The notes under the pieces: generated by a model | The model's database searches: none | What the model was told of the DNA's origin: nothing | The model's input: only the letters and a program-made list of their open reading frames with translations | Origin: Clostridiales bacterium | GTDB lineage: Bacteria > Bacillota > Clostridia > Lachnospirales > Lachnospiraceae | NCBI GenBank assembly: GCA_021199135.1 | Contig: JAJQIQ010000064.1 | Location: 9,003-14,075 of the forward strand | Length of the DNA: 5,073 nucleotides | Direction of reading: 5' to 3' | Program-made: the position numbers and the translations under genes | Shown here: positions 1 to 4,999 of the stretch, piece by piece | Numbering within the stretch: the first letter of the stretch is position 1 | Layout: each line of letters begins with the position of its first letter

Positions 1-72
1 GCCGTCGAAATCGTACATCCCGAATATGCCGCACTCCTCGTGGAGCGCGTCGGTGGATAAATCCTGATTCAT
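1..72 (-). CDS. purF: Amidophosphoribosyltransferase, N-terminal 24 codons (partial, runs off the left edge)
   Basis: PurF makes 5-phosphoribosylamine from PRPP and glutamine, the first committed step of de novo purine synthesis in the cytoplasm. Only the first 24 codons are here. They begin MNQDLSTDALHEE and continue CGIFGMYDFDG. The segment EECGIFG is the typical PurF/class II glutamine amidotransferase start: Cys14 would become the N-terminal nucleophile after removal of a 13-residue propeptide, as in Bacillus-type PurF. The start is supported by GGAG at 79-82, six bases upstream of the ATG. It follows purC by 34 bases with no terminator seen, so it is probably in the same transcript. The short propeptide plus the neighbour purC make PurF much more likely than other members of the amidotransferase family such as GlmS, which lack a propeptide. 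The catalytic PRTase domain lies outside the window. Confidence 0.9.
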   Translation of the reverse strand, partial: MNQDLSTDALHEECGIFGMYDFDG

Positions 73-87
73 ATTATTCTCCGCATA

Positions 88-105
88 AATTAAATCAAGG
101 TTTAA
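88..105 (-). repeat. 18-bp AT-rich dyad, copy 1 (purC-purF spacer)
   Basis: The plus-strand sequence is AATTAAATCAAGGTTTAA. It differs at one position from the copy at 4749-4766 and shares AATTAAATC with all four copies. The core has TTAAA and TTTAA arms six bases apart. It lies between the purC stop and the purF ribosome binding site. It could be an operator, an RNA-processing signal or a small repeat; the sequence alone does not decide. Confidence 0.6.
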
Positions 106-106
106 T

Positions 107-976
107 TTAAAACTCCGTGCCTGTCAAGAGCGCATAGGCCTCCCTGTACTTGTCCGCCGTGCGCTCGACGACGTCCTGCGGGAGCGTGTAGTCGCTGTCA
201 GGGTGCTCCTTCAGCCAGTCGCGGACGTACTGCTTGTCGAACGACGGCTGGCCCTGCCCCGCCACATATCCCTCGAGCGGCCAGAACCGCGAGCTGTCCG
301 GGGTGAGCATCTCGTCGCCGAGGACTATGTTGCCATCGCCGTCGAGGCCGAACTCGAACTTCGTGTCCGCGATGATGATCCCCTTCGAGAGCGCGTACTC
401 GGCGCACTTCTTGTACAGCGCGATCGTGAAGTCGCGCAGCTTTTTCGCGTACTCCTCGCCGTGCTCGGGGTAGATTTCCTTCAGAATCTCGACAGAGCGC
501 TCGTAGGAGATGTTCTCGTCGTGGTCGCCGATGTCCGCCTTGGTGCTCGGCGTGTATATCGGCTCCGGCAGCCGGTCGGACTCGACGAGCCCCTCCGGGA
601 GCCTGATGCCGCAGACCGTGCCGTTTTCCTTGTAGCTCGCCCAGCCGCTGCCCGTGATGTAACCGCGGACGATGCACTCGATCGGGAGCATCTCAAGCTT
701 TTTGCAGAGCATGCTCCTGCCCTCGAATTCTTTCTTTCTGAAAAACTCGGGCATGTCGTTCACGTCGATCGAGATCATATGGTTCGGGACGACGTCCTGC
801 GTGTAGTCGAACCAGAACTTCGACATCCTCGTGAGCACCGCTCCCTTGTCAGTGATCTCGTTCTTCAGTATGTAGTCGAACGCCGAGATCCGGTCGGTCG
901 CAACCATGATGAGGCTGTCGCCGTTGTCGTAGATCTCGCGCACCTTTCCCTCCTTGAATGGCTTGTATTCCTGCAT
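107..976 (-). CDS. purC: Phosphoribosylaminoimidazole-succinocarboxamide synthase (SAICAR synthetase)
   Basis: PurC joins CAIR and aspartate using ATP to give SAICAR, a late-middle step of de novo IMP synthesis, in the cytoplasm. The 289-residue product has the N-terminal nucleotide-binding segment EGKVREIYD (residues 9-17) and VATDRISAFD (25-34). It also has both family signatures: LPIECIVRGYITGSGW (97-112) and IIADTKFEFG (201-210). TPSTKA (142-147), HDENIS (152-157) and DSSRFWP (227-233) are further conserved substrate-site segments. At 289 residues with a C-terminal segment after QPSFDKQYVRDW, it is the longer form, not the ~237-residue E. coli type. The start has GGAGG at 987-991, ten bases upstream, and AGG at 983-985 closer in. 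Only 18 bases separate it from the gpmI stop, so it is very probably co-transcribed with gpmI. It appears complete, with no missing key residue. Confidence 0.97.
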   Translation of the reverse strand: MQEYKPFKEGKVREIYDNGDSLIMVATDRISAFDYILKNEITDKGAVLTRMSKFWFDYTQDVVPNHMISIDVNDMPEFFRKKEFEGRSMLCKKLEMLPIECIVRGYITGSGWASYKENGTVCGIRLPEGLVESDRLPEPIYTPSTKADIGDHDENISYERSVEILKEIYPEHGEEYAKKLRDFTIALYKKCAEYALSKGIIIADTKFEFGLDGDGNIVLGDEMLTPDSSRFWPLEGYVAGQGQPSFDKQYVRDWLKEHPDSDYTLPQDVVERTADKYREAYALLTGTEF

Positions 977-994
977 GATTTTCCTGCCTCCGTA

Positions 995-2551
995 TCATTC
1001 TCTCACGATCAGCGACTGCCCGGTCATCTCCTCCGGCTGCGGCAATCCCATGACCTCGAGCAGCGTCGGGACGATGTCCGCGAGCCGCCCGCCCTCGCGC
1101 AGCTTCATCGACGGGTCTGCGTTTACGAGGATGAACGGGACCGGGTTCGTCGTGTGAGCCGTGTGCGGAAGGCCCGTCTCGTAGTCTATCATCTTCTCGG
1201 CGTTGCCGTGATCCGCGCAGATGAACATCACGCCGCCCATGTCCTTGACCGCCTGGACCGCCTCGCCGACGAGCTCATCGATCCTCTCGACCGCCTTTAT
1301 CGCCGCCGGAAGCACCCCGGTGTGGCCGACCATGTCGGGGTTCGCGAAGTTTATGATGATGACGTCGTACTTGTCGGAGCGGATCGCCTCGGTGAGGTCC
1401 ATGCCGACCTCCGGCGCGCTCATCTCCGGCTTTAGGTCGTAAGTCGCGACGTCCTTCGGGGAGTTCACGAGGATCCTGGCCTCGTCGACGTTCGGTTCCT
1501 CGATGCCGCCGTTGAAGAAGAAGGTCACGTGCGCGTACTTCTCGGTCTCCGCGAGGCGAAGCTGCTTCTTGCCGCACTTCGCTAGGTACTCGCCGAACGT
1601 GTTCTTTATCGACTCCTTCTCAAACGCTATGATCTTGTTCGGGATCGTCTCGTCGTAGTCCTTGAAGCAGACGTAGGTGAGCGGGGTGATCCTCTCGCGC
1701 TCAAAGCCCGTGAACTTGTCGTCGCAGAACGCCCGCGTTATCTCCCTCGCGCGGTCCGGACGGAAGTTGAAGAATATGACGGAGTCGTTCGGCTTTACGA
1801 GCGAGAGAGGCTTGCCGTCCTCATCGGTGATGACGGTCGGGAGCACGAACTCGTCCGTCACGCCGTTCTCATAAGACGCCGCCATCGCGTCGACCGCGGA
1901 GGTCGCCATCACGCCCTCGCCCTTTACCAGCGAATCGTAGGCCTTCTCCTCGCGGTCCCAGTTCGTGTCTCGGTCCATCGCGTAGTACCTGCCGGAGAGG
2001 GATGCGATCTTGCCTACGCCGATCTCCTTCATCTTATCCTCGAGCTGCTGCACGTAGTCCTTACCGGACGCCGGAGGCGTGTCCCTGCCGTCCAAAAATG
2101 CGTGGACGAACACCTTCGTAAGTCCCTGCCTCTTCGCCATCTCGAGCAGCCCGTAGAGGTGCGTGTTGTGGCTGTGCACGCCGCCGTCGGAGAGCAGCCC
2201 CCAGAGGTGGAGGTCCGAATCGTTCTTCTTGCAGTTGTCCATCGCCTGAAGGAGCGCGGGGTTCTCGAAGAAGTCCCCGTCCTCGATCGACTTCGTTATG
2301 CGCGTGAGGTCCTGGTATATGATGCGCCCCGCGCCGATGTTCATGTGGCCGACCTCGGAGTTCCCCATCTGGCCGTCCGGCAGGCCCACCGCCAGCCCGG
2401 AGGCGTTGCCCTTCACGAAGGGGCACTCCTTCATCAATCTGTCCATGACAGGGGTGTTCGCGAGCGCAATCGCGTTGCCCTCCGTCCTCTCATTCAATCC
2501 GTAGCCGTCCAGCACCATCAGCACCACCGGCTTTATCTGCTTGTCGCCCAT
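995..2551 (-). CDS. gpmI: 2,3-bisphosphoglycerate-independent phosphoglycerate mutase
   Basis: It interconverts 3-phosphoglycerate and 2-phosphoglycerate with two Mn2+ ions and a phosphoserine intermediate, independent of 2,3-BPG. The 518-residue product is of usual length (about 510-520) and belongs to the alkaline phosphatase superfamily. The phosphatase domain is split around an inserted transferase domain. By my count the metal and catalytic residues are Asp15 (VLDGYG), Ser65 (QMGNSEVGHMNIGAGR, the phosphorylated serine), Asp406 and His410 (NPDMVGHTG), Asp447-His448 (ADHGN) and His466 (PHTAHTTNP). Substrate-binding segments of the transferase domain are GGVHSH (123-128), LDGRDTPP (153-160), GRYYAMDRD (187-195) and RPDRAR (264-269). 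An upstream in-frame ATG at 2716 would add 55 residues, but these are read from the terminator and promoter region and match nothing in the family. The ATG at 2551 has a strong ribosome binding site and starts the conserved protein. It is the first gene after the promoter at 2589-2617 and leads into purC. Confidence 0.98.
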   Translation of the reverse strand: MGDKQIKPVVLMVLDGYGLNERTEGNAIALANTPVMDRLMKECPFVKGNASGLAVGLPDGQMGNSEVGHMNIGAGRIIYQDLTRITKSIEDGDFFENPALLQAMDNCKKNDSDLHLWGLLSDGGVHSHNTHLYGLLEMAKRQGLTKVFVHAFLDGRDTPPASGKDYVQQLEDKMKEIGVGKIASLSGRYYAMDRDTNWDREEKAYDSLVKGEGVMATSAVDAMAASYENGVTDEFVLPTVITDEDGKPLSLVKPNDSVIFFNFRPDRAREITRAFCDDKFTGFERERITPLTYVCFKDYDETIPNKIIAFEKESIKNTFGEYLAKCGKKQLRLAETEKYAHVTFFFNGGIEEPNVDEARILVNSPKDVATYDLKPEMSAPEVGMDLTEAIRSDKYDVIIINFANPDMVGHTGVLPAAIKAVERIDELVGEAVQAVKDMGGVMFICADHGNAEKMIDYETGLPHTAHTTNPVPFILVNADPSMKLREGGRLADIVPTLLEVMGLPQPEEMTGQSLIVRE

Positions 2552-2559
2552 CGGCCTGT

Positions 2560-2565
2560 CCTCCC
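2560..2565 (-). promoter_or_regulatory. Ribosome binding site fixing the gpmI start
   Basis: GGGAGG on the minus strand sits eight bases upstream of the ATG at 2551. It selects this ATG over the in-frame ATG at 2716, which lies upstream of the promoter and so would not be on the main gpmI transcript. Confidence 0.85.
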
Positions 2566-2588
2566 TTTCGAAATTTTTTCCATTCACT

Positions 2589-2617
2589 ATGATACAATCA
2601 TTTTCGTGGGATTTCAA
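2589..2617 (-). promoter_or_regulatory. Vegetative (SigA/sigma-70 type) promoter for gpmI-purC-purF
   Basis: On the minus strand there is TTGAAA at 2612-2617 (5 of 6 to TTGACA), a spacer of exactly 17 bases, and TATCAT at 2589-2594 (5 of 6 to TATAAT). Transcription would start near 2582, giving a leader of about 30 bases with the gpmI ribosome binding site inside it. The promoter lies just past the tpiA terminator, as expected for a new transcription unit. The leader is too short for a riboswitch or attenuator. No operator dyad overlaps the promoter. Confidence 0.82.
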
Positions 2618-2631
2618 GGGGAAAATTGCTC

Positions 2632-2678
2632 CGCAAAAAAGTCCTATCCGCCTGGCATGGGCGAATAGGACTTTTGCG
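2632..2678 (-). terminator. Intrinsic terminator of the pgk-tpiA unit
   Basis: The minus-strand RNA forms a 16-bp stem (2637-2652 with 2660-2675) around a 7-base loop, followed by a run of six U (2635-2640, partly in the stem base). The pair 2648/2664 is G-U in minus-strand RNA but a C-A mismatch in plus-strand RNA, which fits minus-strand function. Three more pairs (2632-2634 with 2676-2678) can extend the stem across two bulged U. It lies between the tpiA stop and the gpmI promoter. Confidence 0.9.
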
Positions 2679-2680
2679 AA

Positions 2681-2698
2681 AATTAAATCTACATTTAA
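2681..2698 (-). repeat. 18-bp AT-rich dyad, copy 2 (tpiA-gpmI spacer)
   Basis: The plus-strand sequence is AATTAAATCTACATTTAA, with TTAAA and TTTAA arms. It sits immediately on the tpiA side of the terminator and is 37 bases from copy 3, measured on the shared AATTAAATC. Confidence 0.55.
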
Positions 2699-2717
2699 TT
2701 TTTCTGTTTCATGCAAT

Positions 2718-2735
2718 AATTAAATCATGAATTAA
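2718..2735 (-). repeat. 18-bp AT-rich dyad, copy 3 (overlaps the tpiA stop codon)
   Basis: The plus-strand sequence is AATTAAATCATGAATTAA. The left half is identical to the other copies; the right arm is ATTAA instead of TTTAA. It covers the tpiA stop codon at 2732-2734, so its right half is constrained by coding. It is the weakest copy, and chance similarity in AT-rich DNA is possible. Confidence 0.4.
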
Positions 2736-3478
2736 TAATTTATGATTGAGCCGAAGTCCGTCTTGAGGCTTGCGCCGCCGACCAGGCCGCCGTCGATGTC
2801 GGGCTTGCCGAAGAGCTCGGCCGCGTTGCCGGCGTTCACGGAGCCGCCGTACTGGATGCGGACCGCTTCGGCCGTCGATGCGTCGTAGATCTCCTCTATG
2901 CACTCGCGGATCGCGCCGCAGACCTCCTCGGCCTGGTCGGATGTGGCGGTCTTGCCGGTGCCTATGGCCCAGATCGGCTCGTAGGCGATGACCATCTTCG
3001 CCACGTCGGACGCCGGCACGCCGTCAAGGTCAGACTTTATCTGGAGCCTGATCCAGTCGAGGGTCACGCCCATCTCGCGCTGCTCGAGCGTCTCGCCGCA
3101 GCAGAGGATCGGGGTGAGCCCCGCCTCGAACGCCTTCTTGACCTTCTTGTTGAGGAGCGCGTCGTCCTCCTTGAAGTACTCGCGCCTCTCGGAGTGTCCG
3201 AGGATGACGTACTTTACGCCCGCGTCGACGAGCATCGCCGCGCAGATCTCTCCGGTGTAGGCGCCCTTGTCCTCGAAGTACATGTTCTCTGCGCCGACCT
3301 GCACATTCGTGCCCTTCACCGCCTCGACTACCGGGACGATGTCGATCGCCGGGACGCAGTAGACCACGTCGACGCTGTCGTTTTTGACAAGGGGCTCAAG
3401 CTCCGCGACGAGCTTTTTCGCCTCGGTCGGGGTCATGTTCATCTTCCAGTTGCCCGCTATGATTTTTCTCCTAGACAT
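2732..3478 (-). CDS. tpiA: Triosephosphate isomerase
   Basis: It interconverts dihydroxyacetone phosphate and glyceraldehyde 3-phosphate, feeding both aldolase products into lower glycolysis; the enzyme is normally a cytoplasmic dimer. The 248-residue product is a standard-length TIM barrel. Visible active-site residues are Asn10 and Lys12 (AGNWKMN), His95 (ILGHSERR) and Glu167 ([15 protein letters not shown]). The last segment also holds flexible loop 6. Phosphate-binding backbones are at GGS (211-213) and GG (234-235, GLVGGASL). The start at 3478 has AAGGAG at 3486-3491, seven bases away. An in-frame ATG at 3514 would overlap the end of pgk and add 12 residues not found in the family. It lies 25 bases after pgk with no terminator between, so the two are probably co-transcribed. 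A strong terminator follows. No unusual feature is seen. Confidence 0.98.
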   Translation of the reverse strand: MSRRKIIAGNWKMNMTPTEAKKLVAELEPLVKNDSVDVVYCVPAIDIVPVVEAVKGTNVQVGAENMYFEDKGAYTGEICAAMLVDAGVKYVILGHSERREYFKEDDALLNKKVKKAFEAGLTPILCCGETLEQREMGVTLDWIRLQIKSDLDGVPASDVAKMVIAYEPIWAIGTGKTATSDQAEEVCGAIRECIEEIYDASTAEAVRIQYGGSVNAGNAAELFGKPDIDGGLVGGASLKTDFGSIINY

Positions 3479-3485
3479 CTTATTT

Positions 3486-3491
3486 CTCCTT
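3486..3491 (-). promoter_or_regulatory. Ribosome binding site fixing the tpiA start
   Basis: AAGGAG on the minus strand is seven bases upstream of the ATG at 3478, inside the 25-base pgk-tpiA gap. The alternative ATG at 3514 would be inside the pgk coding region. Confidence 0.85.
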
Positions 3492-3503
3492 ATCGAAACT
3501 TCT

Positions 3504-4727
3504 TTATTTGTCATCCGCTGCCATTACGCCCGGGAGCTCCTTGCCCTCGAGGAACTCGAGGGACGCGCCGCCGCCGGTGGAGATGTGGCTCATCTTGTCG
3601 CCGAAGCCCATCTGGTTGACGGCAGCAGCGGAGTCGCCGCCGCCGATGATCGTCGTCGCGTCGGTCTCGGCCAGGGCCTTTGCGACAGCAAGCGTGCCCT
3701 CCGCGAGCGTCGGGTTCTCGAACACGCCCATCGGCCCGTTCCAGACGACGGTCTTTGCGGACTTCACGGCATCCGCGAACATCTTCGCGGACTTCGGCCC
3801 GATGTCGCAGGCCTCGCGGTCCGCCGGGAGCGCGGTGATGTCGCAGACCTGGGTCTCGACCGGCGCGTCGATCGGGTTCGGGAACTCCGGGATCGTGACG
3901 GAGTCTACCGGCAGGAGCAGGGTCTTGCCCATCTTCTTCGCCTTGTCCATCATCTCCTTGCAGTAGTCGATCTTCTCGTCGTCGCAGAGAGACTTGCCGA
4001 TCTCATAGCCCTGCGCCTTGACGAAGGTGTAGGCCATGCCGCCGCCGATGATGAGGGTGTCGCACTTTTCAAGCAGGTTGTTTATGACGTTGAGCTTGTC
4101 GGCGACCTTCGCGCCGCCAAGGATCGCGACGAACGGGCGAACCGGGTTCTCAACCGCATTGCCGAGGAAGTTGATCTCCTTCTGCATGAGGTAACCGACC
4201 GCGTTCTCGCCGCCCTTCTCTCGGATGAACTTCGTCACGCCCGCGACTGAGGCATGAGCCCTGTGGGATGAGCCGAACGCGTCGCATACGTAATCGTCCG
4301 CGAGGTCCGCGAGCTCCTTTGAGAACTTCTCGCCGTTCTTCGTCTCCTCCTCGCCGCGGAAGCGCGTGTTCTGCAGGAGCACCACGTCGCCCTCGTTCAT
4401 CGCCGCGACCGCAGCCGTAGCCGCCTCGCCAGTGACGTTGTAGTCGGCCACGAAGTTTACGTCCTTGCCGAGCTTCTCGGACAGCCTCTTTGCTACCGGG
4501 GCCAAGGACTCGCCCTCGTTCGGGCCGTTCTTTACCTTGCCGAGGTGTGAGCAGAGGATGACCTTCCCCCCGTCGTTAATGAGCTTCTGGATCGTCGGGA
4601 GCGCAGCCGTGATGCGCGTGTCGTCGGTGATCTCGCCGTTCTTCAGGGGAACGTTGAAGTCGCAGCGCACGAGCACCCTCTTCCCCTTCACGTTGATGTC
4701 GTCAACAGTCTTCTTGTTTAAAGCCAT
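3504..4727 (-). CDS. pgk: Phosphoglycerate kinase
   Basis: It transfers phosphate from 1,3-bisphosphoglycerate to ADP, giving ATP and 3-phosphoglycerate; it is monomeric and cytoplasmic. The 407-residue product is of typical bacterial length. The N-lobe, which binds 3-PG, shows RCDFNVP (21-27), Arg39 in DDTRIT, SHLGK (60-64), NTRF (120-123) and [12 protein letters not shown] (149-160). The C-lobe, which binds nucleotide, shows LGGAKVADK (203-211), NGPMGVFE (330-337), GGGDSAAA (362-369) and the C-terminal [20 protein letters not shown] (381-400). Two mild variants are HLGK in place of the commoner HLGR, and SS where many PGKs have TA in the DAFG motif; neither removes a known catalytic residue. 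The start at 4727 has AAGGAGG six bases upstream. The longer in-frame reading from 4769 begins in the terminator and is rejected. It is separated from gap by 272 bases carrying a terminator, so its expression may be lower than that of gap. Confidence 0.98.
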   Translation of the reverse strand: MALNKKTVDDINVKGKRVLVRCDFNVPLKNGEITDDTRITAALPTIQKLINDGGKVILCSHLGKVKNGPNEGESLAPVAKRLSEKLGKDVNFVADYNVTGEAATAAVAAMNEGDVVLLQNTRFRGEEETKNGEKFSKELADLADDYVCDAFGSSHRAHASVAGVTKFIREKGGENAVGYLMQKEINFLGNAVENPVRPFVAILGGAKVADKLNVINNLLEKCDTLIIGGGMAYTFVKAQGYEIGKSLCDDEKIDYCKEMMDKAKKMGKTLLLPVDSVTIPEFPNPIDAPVETQVCDITALPADREACDIGPKSAKMFADAVKSAKTVVWNGPMGVFENPTLAEGTLAVAKALAETDATTIIGGGDSAAAVNQMGFGDKMSHISTGGGASLEFLEGKELPGVMAADDK

Positions 4728-4733
4728 GATTGT

Positions 4734-4740
4734 CCTCCTT
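4734..4740 (-). promoter_or_regulatory. Ribosome binding site fixing the pgk start
   Basis: AAGGAGG, a full anti-SD match on the minus strand, lies six bases upstream of the ATG at 4727. It selects this start over the in-frame ATG at 4769, which is in the terminator stem. Confidence 0.9.
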
Positions 4741-4748
4741 GTTCTAAT

Positions 4749-4766
4749 AATTAAATCTAGGTTTAA
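4749..4766 (-). repeat. 18-bp AT-rich dyad, copy 4 (upstream of pgk)
   Basis: The plus-strand sequence is AATTAAATCTAGGTTTAA. It is the most symmetric copy: its 16-base core TTAAATCTAGGTTTAA pairs with its own complement at all but one symmetric pair of positions. It starts right after the gap terminator stem and ends eight bases before the pgk ribosome binding site. One end overlaps the U-rich tail of the terminator, so a protein or RNA structure acting here could influence read-through into pgk. Confidence 0.6.
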
Positions 4767-4794
4767 CAAAGGCCCGGCCCTGCGGCCGGACCTT
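4763..4794 (-). terminator. Intrinsic terminator downstream of gap
   Basis: The minus-strand RNA forms an 11-bp GC-rich stem (4769-4779 with 4784-4794) with the four-base loop GCAG, followed by UUUGUU after the stem. The pair 4774/4789 region contains one G-U in minus-strand RNA that is a mismatch on the plus strand, which points to minus-strand function. The U tract is short and broken by a G, so termination may be partial, allowing some read-through into pgk. Confidence 0.8.
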
Positions 4795-4835
4795 CATCCA
4801 TTCACAAATCTCTATTTATTACAGCGTGATATAAC

Positions 4836-4869
4836 CGGATTGCTCCGGGCTGCGCACTCTCGCAATCCG
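4836..4869. repeat. Hairpin A of the structured element
   Basis: CGGATTGC (4836-4843) and GCAATCCG (4862-4869) form a perfect 8-bp stem around an 18-base loop containing the self-complementary TGCGCA. A competing 5-bp hairpin, CCGGA-TTGC-TCCGG at 4835-4848, uses part of the same arm, so the two folds exclude each other. Confidence 0.65.
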
Positions 4870-4879
4870 ACATCCATTC

Positions 4880-4917
4880 GCAATACGCTCATTTTTCTGC
4901 GAAAAATGGCTACTTGC
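4880..4917. repeat. Hairpin B of the structured element
   Basis: CATTTTTC (4890-4897) and GAAAAATG (4901-4908) form an 8-bp stem with a 3-base loop. Below it, GC/GC (4887-4888 with 4909-4910) pairs past one bulged base. After a symmetric three-by-three internal loop, GCAA/TTGC (4880-4883 with 4914-4917) closes the helix. Confidence 0.6.
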
Positions 4918-4927
4918 TCATGTCTGT

Positions 4928-4940
4928 TTTGGGTCCCAAA
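4928..4940. repeat. Short palindrome C of the structured element
   Basis: TTTGGGTCCCAAA is a 13-bp palindrome with a single central base. In RNA it would form a 5-bp stem with a 3-base loop. It lies between hairpins B and D. Confidence 0.5.
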
Positions 4941-4943
4941 TCC

Positions 4944-4972
4944 CCGCAATTGTGAGCAAGCTCACATTGCGG
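4944..4972. repeat. Hairpin D of the structured element
   Basis: CCGCAAT (4944-4950) pairs with ATTGCGG (4966-4972), and GTGAGC (4952-4957) with GCTCAC (4960-4965), leaving one bulged base at 4951. This gives a near-continuous stem of about 12-13 bp, the strongest in the element. No run of T follows on the plus strand or U on the minus-strand RNA, so it is not a standard terminator. Confidence 0.7.
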
Positions 4973-4999
4973 TGCTTTTGTCCCCTTATATCACTCATA

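Larger units (their letters stand above)
4826..4994. repeat. 169-bp structured intergenic element with terminal inverted repeats (MITE-like or structured RNA)
   Basis: The element fills most of the gap-pgk spacer. Its ends are a perfect 9-bp inverted repeat: GTGATATAA at 4826-4834 and TTATATCAC at 4986-4994. Inside are four palindromes in series, at 4836-4869, 4880-4917, 4928-4940 and 4944-4972. If transcribed on either strand, the ends would pair as a closing helix with several hairpins branching from it. Outside the ends, GTAATA occurs on the minus strand at both 4998-5003 and 4817-4822, in matching order, and could be a target-site duplication. No transposase or convincing protein is encoded. 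A MITE-type insertion and a cis-acting or independent structured RNA are both open. A small palindromic intergenic repeat common in this genome is also possible; I cannot check the genome from here. Confidence 0.65.

Noticed and set aside
99..127. Possible purF promoter: TTGACA at 122-127 within the end of purC
   Set aside because: At spacings of 16 to 18 bases the best -10 candidates (TTAAAC, TAAACC) match poorly, and the hexamer is simply Leu-Thr coding sequence of purC.
203..1435. Long plus-strand open frame of 410 codons across purC and the end of gpmI
   Set aside because: It lies opposite two well-identified genes, crosses the boundary between them, and has the Arg/Val/Leu/Asp-rich composition typical of an antisense frame in GC-rich DNA. 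No family motif is visible.
2552..2716. In-frame N-terminal extension of GpmI by 55 residues from the ATG at 2716
   Set aside because: It would be translated from the terminator and promoter region, has no place in the family alignment, and the ATG at 2551 has a strong ribosome binding site.
3384..4250. Plus-strand open frame of 288 codons opposite pgk and the start of tpiA
   Set aside because: It is the reverse frame of pgk and tpiA, with no recognisable motif, and both minus-strand genes are certain.
4749..4766. TTTAAT within the dyad as a -10 box for pgk
   Set aside because: The -35 position 17 bases upstream falls in the GC-rich terminator stem (GCCGGG), with no resemblance to TTGACA.
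4749..4770. Rex operator (TTGTTAA-type) upstream of pgk
   Set aside because: The minus strand has TTGTTAA here, but the partner TTAACAA half-site at the right spacing is absent; the second arm is TTTAATT, eight bases away.
4944..4972. Hairpin D as the gap terminator
   Set aside because: It is a strong hairpin but has no U tract on either side. The hairpin at 4769-4794 has a better terminator form.
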